This document shows, piece after piece, positions 1 to 6,154 of a stretch of DNA of 7,478 nucleotides. Under the pieces are notes generated by a model. That model searched no databases. It was not told the origin of the DNA and worked only from the letters and a program-made list of their open reading frames with translations. Each line of letters opens with the position of its first letter. Position 1 is the stretch's first letter. Both the position numbers and the translations under genes were made by a program. The DNA is from DASPKW01 sp038244055 (lineage in GTDB: Bacteria > Planctomycetota > Phycisphaerae > Tepidisphaerales > Tepidisphaeraceae): contig JBBRTW010000373.1 of NCBI GenBank assembly GCA_038244055.1, forward strand, positions 1 to 7,478, in the 5' to 3' direction.

Positions 1-2
1 AA

Positions 3-938
3 ATGTCCGCAGTCATCAAGACAGTCAACCTCACCAAGCGCTACGGGACCCTGGTCGCGCTGTCGAATCTCAATCTTGAGATCGCGGCCGGGGATTGCTT
101 TGGATTCATCGGCCCCAACGGCGCGGGTAAATCGACCACCATCAAAATCCTCTCCACGCTCCTCCAGCCGACCTGGGGCGAGGCGCGGGTTTGCGATTAT
201 GTGGTCGGCTACCAGTCCCGGCAGATCCGCCCGCTCATCGGCTACGTGCCCGACTACTTCGGCGCGTATGAGGACATGGTCGTGCAGGAATATCTGGAGT
301 TCTTCGCGGCCTGCTACAACATCAACGGCCCGAACCGCACCAAGATCGTCAATGATGTCCTGGAGCTGACAGATCTGGGCTACAAGCGCGATGCACTGGT
401 GGATGGTTTATCGCGCGGCATGAAACAGCGACTCTCCATCGCGCGCGTGCTGCTGCACGATCCCAAGGTGCTGCTGCTGGATGAACCGGCCGGCAATCTC
501 GACCCCCGCGCCCGCATCGAAATGCGCGAGCTGCTCAAGGAGCTGCGCCGAATGGGCAAGACCATTCTCATCAGCTCGCACATCCTTCCCGAGCTGCAGG
601 ACCTGTGCAACACGGTCGGCATCATCGAACAAGGCGAGCTGATCTACGCCGGGCCGTGGGCCGACATCGTCAATAAAGCCCGCGGCTGCATGGTGCTGCA
701 CGTCATGGTCGCCGAAAATCACGCCGCGGCCGGCGCTCTCCTGGCCACCGACCCCAACGTCGAAACGGTGAACCACACCAACGGCTTCATGGAAGTCGCC
801 CTCAAGCCCGGCGTGGATGATTACACATTCGTTCCCGCCAGACTCATCGGCGCGGGGTTCCGATTGACAATGATCCGCGAAGAAGAAGTCAATTTGGAAA
901 CGGCGTTCATGCGGCTCACCAAAGGAATGGTCCAGTAG
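3..938 (+). CDS. ABC transporter ATP-binding protein (ABC-2 exporter, CcmA/NatA-like)
   Basis: A 311-residue cytoplasmic ATPase that should bind and hydrolyse ATP to drive the membrane permease encoded next downstream. Visible motifs in order: A-loop region around TKRYG (11-15), Walker A GPNGAGKST (37-45), signature LSRGMKQRL (136-144), Walker B VLLLDEP (156-162; D160 and catalytic E161), D-loop GNLDP (164-168) and switch histidine H193 in SSHILPEL. The Q-loop position, after IGYVP, is Asp84 instead of Gln, and the signature is LSRGM rather than LSGGQ. From memory both variants occur in ABC-2 drug/polysaccharide-type subfamilies, so I do not read them as inactivation. Residues about 225-311 form the C-terminal accessory domain ending in EEEVNLETAFMRLTKG, typical of this type. 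The ATG at position 3 gives a normal N-terminus, but only two upstream bases are visible, so its ribosome binding site and any preceding operon genes cannot be judged. The transported substrate is unknown. Confidence 0.95.
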   Translation: MSAVIKTVNLTKRYGTLVALSNLNLEIAAGDCFGFIGPNGAGKSTTIKILSTLLQPTWGEARVCDYVVGYQSRQIRPLIGYVPDYFGAYEDMVVQEYLEFFAACYNINGPNRTKIVNDVLELTDLGYKRDALVDGLSRGMKQRLSIARVLLHDPKVLLLDEPAGNLDPRARIEMRELLKELRRMGKTILISSHILPELQDLCNTVGIIEQGELIYAGPWADIVNKARGCMVLHVMVAENHAAAGALLATDPNVETVNHTNGFMEVALKPGVDDYTFVPARLIGAGFRLTMIREEEVNLETAFMRLTKGMVQ

Positions 939-941
939 CAA

Positions 942-1104
942 ATTCGCCACAGAGGCCCACAGGCACAGAGAAGTAGAAATCAGCCACGGATGCACACAGA
1001 TGACCGCAGATAAAAAGAACAGAATCATCTTCTCCCATCCGTGTTTATCTGTGTTCATCTGTGGCAAAAAGTCTTCTCCGTGCCTCTGTGCCTCCGTGGC
1101 GAAT
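942..1104. repeat. Nested palindromic intergenic repeat ('cacagagg/cacggatg' family)
   Basis: Two inverted repeats are nested here. The outer arms 942-973 and 1073-1104 match at 28 of 32 positions and begin attcgccac on each strand. The inner arms 983-1011 and 1037-1065 match at about 23 of 29, around a 25-base A-rich loop. The inner arms also have a 10-base period (atccgtgttt, atctgtgttc, atctgtggc). The element occupies nearly the whole gap between the ABC ATPase and permease genes. I recognise the wording as a dispersed repeat seen in Planctomycetota, Verrucomicrobiota and other environmental bacteria, from memory. No transposase or target duplication is visible. Transcribed, it would fold into a long hairpin that could stabilise the upstream mRNA or weaken read-through into the permease gene; that role is inference. 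Confidence 0.85.
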
Positions 1105-1120
1105 GATGCGAAGTGAAACG

Positions 1121-3235
1121 ATGCTTGGAATTGCCGACTATTTCTGGCGACTCATCCCGGCCAACCCGATCCTTCTCCGCGTGGTGGAGTCGGGCGGGCG
1201 GCGGCGGCGCGATCTCTTTATCCGCTGCGGCTACCTCGGCTTCCTCATCGGCGTCGTGCTAATCTCGCTTCTCTCCTCCACCGGCTCGTTCGGCACGATG
1301 AGCCTTAACGACCTCGCCAAAGTCTCCTCGCAGCTTTTCCGCACCGCCTCCTACTGGCAGCTCGGGCTGGTCGCCTTCCTCGCTCCCATCTTCACCGCCG
1401 CCGCGCTGACCCAGGAAAAAGATTCCCAGACTTACGACATCCTCCTGGCCACGCCCCTCACCAACGCCCAGATCATCCTCGGCTCGCTCCTGTCGCGATT
1501 GTTCTTCGTCATCGCCCTCCTGGTTTCCGGCATCCCCGTTTTCGCCATCACCCAGATTTTCGGCGGCGTGGCCATCAAATCCATCGCGATGAGCTTTGGC
1601 ATCGCGGCCGCCACCGCCTTCGTCTGCGGGTCGGTCGCCATCGCCATCGCCGCCTTCAAGGTCGGCACCCGCCGCACCATCTTCTCCTTCTATCTCTTCA
1701 TCACCGTCTACATCGTCGGCCTGGGCATGCTCGACATGCTCGACTATTTCCACCCTACCCTCGCCAACGGCGAGCGCTGCTCCACCTCATGGTTCACGGG
1801 GATCCATCCCTTCCTCTCCCTGCGGGTGATCTTCAACCAGGCCGAGTTCGTTCCGCCCGATTTTCTCTCGCTGCCGCCGGCGCTGCAACGCTGGCCGCTG
1901 GGGTGGTACTTCTCCAGCCCGCACACGTTCTTCATCAGCTTCATGTTCTTCCTGTCGTTCGTGCTGGTGACGCCCTCGATCCTCCTGCTGCGCCGCCTGG
2001 CCCAGTCGACCACCTCCATCAAAACCCGCGTGATGCAGCTCCTGCGCATCTCCAAGGGCGACTCCACCCGCAAGCCCCGCCCCGTCTGGAGCAACCCCAT
2101 CGCCTGGCGCGAGGCCAAGACCAAAGCCTCCGCCGCCCGCGCCACCACGCTCCGCTACGGCTTCATCGGGGCCGGCCTGATCGGCGCGCTCATCCTGGCC
2201 GTCTTCTTCGCCACCAAGATCGAGCCGGACCGCTACATCGCCCTGCCCGATTCCTACAATCCCATCGATAACACGCTCACCATCATCGGAAAAAATGAGC
2301 ACCCCCTGCGCATGCGCGGCGACATCATCCAGTTCAAGGATGAGCTCTCCAGCGAGGCCCGCCCCCTCAGCCTCGGCACCCAGCTTTCCCCCGGCAAATA
2401 CCAAATCCTCTCCGGCCCGACTTTCGACCGCGGGATGGAGAACGGCCTGCCGGTTGACCGGCTCAGTTCCATCACCATCGCCCCCCTCGATCGCAAAGTC
2501 TCCATCCGCACCGTGCGCCAGTTCCTCCTGGGCATGATCATCATCGAGTTCGCGGTGATCCTCCTGATCGTCACCAACGCCGCCGCCTCCACCGTCACCC
2601 GCGAAAAAGAGGATGGCACGCTCGATCTTCTCCTCTGCACCCCCATCACCTCGCGCTACTACATCTGGGGCAAGCTGCGCGGCCTGGTCTCCTACGTCAT
2701 GCCCCTGGCGGCCGTGCCGATCCTCTCCATGTTCTTCTTCATCATCTACGACATTTTCCGCTACGCCGGCGGGCAGCAGTTCGACTGGATCGTCTTCCCC
2801 GAGGCCCTGCTCATCCTCCCCGGCACGCTGGTGGTCGTCGTCGCCTTCGCCGCCATCCTGGGCATGCAGATGTCGCTGCGCTGCCGCCGCACGGTCATGG
2901 CGGTCATGTCCAGCGTCGGCATCGTGCTGGGCGCCTGCGTTGGCATGGGCCTCTGCGGCCGGGGCATCGTTGACAGCCGCGCCATGGGCCAGATGGGCCT
3001 GGTCTTCGGCACCTTCAGCCCGTTCACGCTGGTGATGGTCCTGGTCGACCCGCGCCAGTTCGCCACCGAATCCTTCGGCTACGGCAGCGGCGACCCCTCC
3101 AGCCTCGGCGCTGCCCGGATCATCGTCTTCATCTTCGGCTGGCTCGCGACCGGCGCGTACACGCTGATCGTCTGGGGGATGTATAAGTCGATGGTCAAGA
3201 ATTTTGATATGACGATACGGAAGCAATCGCGGTAG
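1121..3235 (+). CDS. ABC-2 type transporter permease, two-domain (duplicated) form
   Basis: An integral inner-membrane protein of 704 residues from the chosen start, the likely partner of the upstream ATPase. Each half carries the ABC-2 cytoplasmic coupling motif: TQEKDSQTYDILLATPLT (97-114) and TREKEDGTLDLLLCTPIT (493-510), each preceded and followed by hydrophobic helices. I count roughly twelve membrane segments, near 32-51, 79-96, 121-143, 152-178, 186-206, 268-290, 347-365, 468-488, 521-545, 560-584, 592-613 and 667-690. A cytoplasmic linker with SNPIAWREAK (324-333) follows segment six, and a soluble stretch of about 100 residues (367-462) lies between segments seven and eight, probably extracytoplasmic. 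Start choice: the frame is open back to a GTG at 1061, but those codons lie inside the palindromic repeat. ATGs at 1103, 1106 and 1121 are the realistic starts. I prefer 1121 because MLGIADYFWRLIPANPILLRVV looks like a family N-terminus, although no strong ribosome binding site marks it. Substrate unknown. Confidence 0.9.
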   Translation: MLGIADYFWRLIPANPILLRVVESGGRRRRDLFIRCGYLGFLIGVVLISLLSSTGSFGTMSLNDLAKVSSQLFRTASYWQLGLVAFLAPIFTAAALTQEKDSQTYDILLATPLTNAQIILGSLLSRLFFVIALLVSGIPVFAITQIFGGVAIKSIAMSFGIAAATAFVCGSVAIAIAAFKVGTRRTIFSFYLFITVYIVGLGMLDMLDYFHPTLANGERCSTSWFTGIHPFLSLRVIFNQAEFVPPDFLSLPPALQRWPLGWYFSSPHTFFISFMFFLSFVLVTPSILLLRRLAQSTTSIKTRVMQLLRISKGDSTRKPRPVWSNPIAWREAKTKASAARATTLRYGFIGAGLIGALILAVFFATKIEPDRYIALPDSYNPIDNTLTIIGKNEHPLRMRGDIIQFKDELSSEARPLSLGTQLSPGKYQILSGPTFDRGMENGLPVDRLSSITIAPLDRKVSIRTVRQFLLGMIIIEFAVILLIVTNAAASTVTREKEDGTLDLLLCTPITSRYYIWGKLRGLVSYVMPLAAVPILSMFFFIIYDIFRYAGGQQFDWIVFPEALLILPGTLVVVVAFAAILGMQMSLRCRRTVMAVMSSVGIVLGACVGMGLCGRGIVDSRAMGQMGLVFGTFSPFTLVMVLVDPRQFATESFGYGSGDPSSLGAARIIVFIFGWLATGAYTLIVWGMYKSMVKNFDMTIRKQSR

Positions 3236-3240
3236 TGTTA

Positions 3241-3322
3241 TGGTGGGGCGGACATTCTTGTCGGCCCCGAAACGACCTTTCCGAACTCAATCGCTTTCAA
3301 TCCAGCGAATGCCCCGCCTCCA
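3241..3322. repeat. Degenerate inverted repeat after the permease gene
   Basis: Starting five bases after the permease stop, tggtggggcggacattc (3241-3257) can pair imperfectly with gaatgccccgcctcca (3307-3322). The 'gggcggacattcttgtc' wording resembles another dispersed planctomycete-type intergenic repeat, recognised from memory. Here the second arm is poorly preserved. It may act as a weak transcription end for the ABC operon, but there is no T-tract, so a terminator cannot be claimed. The rest of the 3236-3417 spacer shows nothing else apart from the ribosome binding site just before the next gene. Confidence 0.35.
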
Positions 3323-3406
3323 TTCAAATCTGAATCGGCGGTGCGCCATGGTTGCCTTTCCCACCCTCTTACGGCAAACTCCCCCGCGCCCATTTCTCCA
3401 GCGGAT

Positions 3407-3411
3407 AAGGA
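3407..3411 (+). promoter_or_regulatory. Ribosome binding site of the sulfite oxidase-like gene
   Basis: AAGGA sits six bases before the ATG at 3418. This spacing supports 3418 as the start rather than the second in-frame ATG at 3424. Confidence 0.7.
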
Positions 3412-3417
3412 AACCCC

Positions 3418-4587
3418 ATGCCGATGTCATCTACCCCCCGCGCCATCCCCTCGCGCCGCGCCTTCCTCCAGACCACCGTCGCCGCCGCCGTGATCGCCCT
3501 CGGCCGGGCTCCGCGCTCCTTCGCCGCCGACGCAGCGACCGATGACGATGTCATCCCCTTCCTCGAGCCCCAGCCCTTCGACCCCAAGCGGCCGATGCTC
3601 AACTGGGATGAGCTCAACACCGCCTCGCAGTGGCTCACCTCCACCCCAAGCGTCTACCATGTCTCCCATTACGGCGAGCAGAAGCTCGATTCGGCCGCGC
3701 ATAAGCTTTCCATCGAAGGCCTGGTGGATAAGCCGGTCTCGCTCACCGTCGACGATCTGAAAAAACGCCCCAAGATCGATGTCATCGCCACCCTCGAATG
3801 CGGCGGCAACGGCTCATCTCCCAATTTCCGCGGCGCGGTCGCCAATGTCACCTGGGCCGGCACGCCGCTGGCGCCGATTCTCAAGGAGGCCGGCATTTCC
3901 CCCGATGCGGTGGAGGTCGCCTTCTGGGGCGCGGACAAGGGCAAGGAAAAAATCCGCGGCGGCGATTACGAGCAGAACTTCGCCCGCTGCCTCTCGATCC
4001 CGATGGCCATGCGCGAGGATGTCATCCTCTGCTACGAAATGAACGAAAAGCCCCTCACCACCGGCCACGGCTTCCCGCTCCGCCTGGTCGTCCCCGGCTG
4101 GTACGGAATCGCCTGGGTCAAATGGCTCACCCGCATCGAACTCCGCGACCGCATGCTCCGCACGCGCTTCATGGCCAAGGATTACGTCACCCTGCGCGGC
4201 AAGGAAGTCGATGGCCATACGATCTGGGAGGAATCGCTGGTCGGCCCGATCAACGTCAAATCGGTGGTTGCCCGGGTCATCAAGCAGAAAGACGGCTCCC
4301 TGAAAATCACCGGCGCGGCCTGGGCCGAGAACCCGATCAAATCGGTCGAGCTCTCCATTGACGGCGCGTCCTTCACCGCCGTCGAAATCGCGGAGCGCAA
4401 GGACCCCCATACCTGGCGCTTCTGGTCCTACACCCTCAAAGACCCCAAGCCCGGCGAACATACATTGGTCAGCCGGGCCACCGACATCAAAGGCCACGTC
4501 CAGCCCACCGCGGATGATCCGCAGATCAAGCTGAAGAAGACGTATTGGGAGGCGAATGCACAGTGGCCGCGGCGGATTAAAGTGTGA
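3418..4587 (+). CDS. Tat-exported molybdopterin-dependent oxidoreductase, sulfite oxidase family
   Basis: A 389-residue enzyme likely to work outside the cytoplasmic membrane, oxidising sulfite or a related substrate at a molybdenum-molybdopterin centre. The N-terminus holds a twin-arginine signal, SRRAFLQ (12-18), a hydrophobic stretch (19-29) and a probable cleavage near SFAADA (34-39), as expected for a cofactor-loaded Tat substrate. The oxidoreductase domain spans about 75-250. It includes ECGGNG (127-132), where C128 is the expected molybdenum ligand, and GHGFPLRLVVPGWYG (216-230) followed by VKWLTRIEL, highly characteristic of bacterial sulfite oxidase-like proteins. Residues about 270-389 form the C-terminal immunoglobulin-like dimerisation domain (ITGAAWAENPIKSVELSIDG at 297-316). 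No heme domain and no CXXCH motif are present, so electrons must go to a separate acceptor, which is not encoded in this window. The arginine pair that follows CxGN in animal sulfite oxidases is absent, so sulfite as substrate is likely but not proven. It appears to be its own transcription unit. Confidence 0.92.
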   Translation: MPMSSTPRAIPSRRAFLQTTVAAAVIALGRAPRSFAADAATDDDVIPFLEPQPFDPKRPMLNWDELNTASQWLTSTPSVYHVSHYGEQKLDSAAHKLSIEGLVDKPVSLTVDDLKKRPKIDVIATLECGGNGSSPNFRGAVANVTWAGTPLAPILKEAGISPDAVEVAFWGADKGKEKIRGGDYEQNFARCLSIPMAMREDVILCYEMNEKPLTTGHGFPLRLVVPGWYGIAWVKWLTRIELRDRMLRTRFMAKDYVTLRGKEVDGHTIWEESLVGPINVKSVVARVIKQKDGSLKITGAAWAENPIKSVELSIDGASFTAVEIAERKDPHTWRFWSYTLKDPKPGEHTLVSRATDIKGHVQPTADDPQIKLKKTYWEANAQWPRRIKV

Positions 4588-4594
4588 GGTTGTT

Positions 4595-4677
4595 GTAGCA
4601 TGGGCATCCTGCTCATGTGAGCGCCATTGAACATTTCACATTCTCGGCATCGGACATGGGCAGGATGCCCATGCTAC
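4595..4677. repeat. Near-perfect inverted repeat between convergent genes ('agcatgggcatcctg' family)
   Basis: The arms 4595-4618 and 4654-4677 are complementary at 23 of 24 positions; the only mismatch is ct versus cc in the 'catcctgc(t/c)catgt' part. The loop is 35 bases. The element starts seven bases after the stop of the plus-strand sulfite oxidase-like gene and ends fourteen bases before the stop of the minus-strand gene, so its hairpin could end or protect both converging transcripts. No T-tract follows either arm, so this is not a standard intrinsic terminator. The 'gtagcatgggcatcctg' wording is, from memory, a dispersed intergenic repeat in planctomycete-like genomes. Confidence 0.85.
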
Positions 4678-4691
4678 GACATGCCCCTTCC

Positions 4692-5996
4692 CTATTTCAC
4701 ATTGGTCAGCAGCATCCGGCTCCCCACCCCCGGTTCCCCCTTCACATCAAACAGAAAATACGCCGCAACCGCGTCTCCCGCCAGATGATCTTTCACGAAA
4801 TTCACCGGCCAATTGGCGGCCTGCGTATCGCTCAACTTGGTGATGATAAATCCCTGAACCCGGCTCTTATCCACTTTCTCCCATGCCTTGATCGAGCCAT
4901 TCCAGGCCCATTTTGTCTCGCGCGTCCATTGCGCGTTGATCACGCCCATTTTCAGAATCGCCTGTCCGTTGCCTTCTTTGGCCCATTTCGCTTCCAGCAT
5001 TTTCAACAGAGCATCCCGATCCGCCTCCCGAAAATTATCTTCCGGCGGACGCTTGGCCGCGATGATCGATTCCATGAATGTCGCCGCCATCTGATTCACC
5101 GAGACGCGCGTCGCATCCAGCTTGGCGCGGGCGCGCTGGGTGCCCTCCGCATCCGGCGCTAATGCCGTCAAAACGCCCAGAAATTCTTCCGTCCTTGCCA
5201 GTTTGGTCGTGACGCCGCCATGCTCGCCAAAATAGCCCGGCCGATTCTTCTCCACGCCCTCTTTCGCGCTTGCCGCCACCTCATCGCACGCCTTCTCCAC
5301 CACGCCCGGCCCGCCCGCAATAAAATCCGTCAGCGCCTTTTCATACTTCGTGAAAACCTCGTCCGAATGCGCCAGCACTTCATTCATCTGCTTGGCCTCA
5401 CCGGTCGGCTGCTTGAGCATGGCCGCATATTTGGCGGCGATGCGCTCGCGCTCGCCCTTGGCGGCCGCGAACTGTTTGGCCGTCTCCAGCGAAGCGGTCG
5501 GCCGGGATCGCAGCGAATCGGGATTGGCATACATCGAGTTGATCTCTTTAAGGCGATCGAAATCCGCCTTGTACTCCGGGCCCGCCCCCTTCTTGATCAC
5601 ATCCGCCAGCCCTTTTTGAATTTCGATGAGTTTCGTCTGCACCGTCGCCAGCGCTGCGGCCACCGCATCGTAGCGCTTGATCTCCGGCGCAACTTTTGAA
5701 TGCGTCCCCGGCAACACCTTGAAGCGGGTCCCGGCATTGTTCAAGTAACGCACGACCTTGTCGCGCTCCATGAGCAAACCATTCACCTGGTTGATCGGCA
5801 CCGCCGCATCGCCTGCCTTCCAGTCGGCCGAGGCCTTCTCCATCGCCGCGACTATCCCTTCCGCCTGATCGAGATAAAAAACCGCGTCCTTGAGCGATTG
5901 TTCCTGCCGAAAATCCAGCCGCGCCTCCGCGCCCATGACCGCCGACCCCAATCCAATCACCAACAGCGCCGCAACCCAGCCAAATCGACCCGACAT
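4692..5996 (-). CDS. Secreted helix-rich protein of unknown function
   Basis: I do not recognise a named family. The product is 434 residues from the chosen start. Residues 1-22 form a signal peptide (MSGRFGWVAALLVIGLGSAVMG, then AEA), with a type I-like cleavage site and no lipobox cysteine. Residues about 30-310 are rich in Ala, Lys, Glu and Leu, with little Pro, and look mostly alpha-helical, possibly bundled or coiled. The last 110 residues (about 325-434) differ: they hold six tryptophans (338, 357, 363, 365, 372, 396) and beta-like stretches such as VQGFIITKL and AVAAYFLFDV, suggesting a compact separate domain. There is a single cysteine (237) in the mature chain. Start choice: the frame is open to an ATG at 6071, but the ATG at 5996 has an AGGAG six bases upstream and begins the signal peptide exactly. 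It converges on the sulfite oxidase-like gene and diverges from the glycosyltransferase gene, so its context gives no functional clue. The location is probably periplasm or extracellular. Confidence 0.85.
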   Translation of the reverse strand: MSGRFGWVAALLVIGLGSAVMGAEARLDFRQEQSLKDAVFYLDQAEGIVAAMEKASADWKAGDAAVPINQVNGLLMERDKVVRYLNNAGTRFKVLPGTHSKVAPEIKRYDAVAAALATVQTKLIEIQKGLADVIKKGAGPEYKADFDRLKEINSMYANPDSLRSRPTASLETAKQFAAAKGERERIAAKYAAMLKQPTGEAKQMNEVLAHSDEVFTKYEKALTDFIAGGPGVVEKACDEVAASAKEGVEKNRPGYFGEHGGVTTKLARTEEFLGVLTALAPDAEGTQRARAKLDATRVSVNQMAATFMESIIAAKRPPEDNFREADRDALLKMLEAKWAKEGNGQAILKMGVINAQWTRETKWAWNGSIKAWEKVDKSRVQGFIITKLSDTQAANWPVNFVKDHLAGDAVAAYFLFDVKGEPGVGSRMLLTNVK

Positions 5997-6002
5997 GTTT
6001 CG

Positions 6003-6007
6003 CTCCT
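6003..6007 (-). promoter_or_regulatory. Ribosome binding site deciding the start at 5996
   Basis: On the minus strand AGGAG lies six bases before the ATG at 5996. It settles the start in favour of the signal-peptide methionine; the 25 residues that the longer frame would add are Arg/His-rich and do not look like a leader. Confidence 0.8.
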
Positions 6008-6154
6008 GATTCCTCGACCGCGCCCCGCCAGAATGGCGAGCCGCCCAGACATGATTCCACCGACACCCCATCCTACAAAACCACTACCTCTTTTCATACG
6101 TTAATCCCACCAATCTGGCATCCTATTCCCCCGCACGGTACAAGAACCCCGCCC

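Noticed and set aside
983..1065. CRISPR-like or tandem repeat array
   Set aside because: The 10-base units are directly adjacent with no spacers and belong to one palindromic element.
408..1067. Minus-strand open frame starting in the palindromic repeat
   Set aside because: Its N-terminus is repeat sequence and the rest is antisense to the ATPase gene; no recognisable domain.
1787..3226. Long minus-strand open frame (about 479 codons) opposite the permease
   Set aside because: The translation is dominated by Gly, Asp, Glu, Ala and His with no hydrophobic core or motif, typical of the antisense of GC-rich codons; the plus strand carries a clear ABC-2 permease.
3240..3545. Plus-strand open frame beginning MVGRTFLSA
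   Set aside because: It starts in repeat-like DNA, overlaps the Tat signal region of the sulfite oxidase-like gene in another frame, and becomes Arg/Pro-rich.
4595..4677. Intrinsic rho-independent terminator
   Set aside because: The stem is strong but the loop is 35 bases and neither side has a T-tract, so it was recorded as a repeat with a possible 3'-end role instead.
4617..5162. Plus-strand open frame running out of the inverted repeat
   Set aside because: It begins in the loop and right arm of the repeat and then lies antisense to the secreted-protein gene, with no motif of its own.
5997..6154. Promoters in the divergent intergenic region, e.g. ttaatc with ctattc or ttggtg with tatgaa
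   Set aside because: Matches to -35/-10 consensus or spacing are too poor; nothing better than chance was found on either strand.
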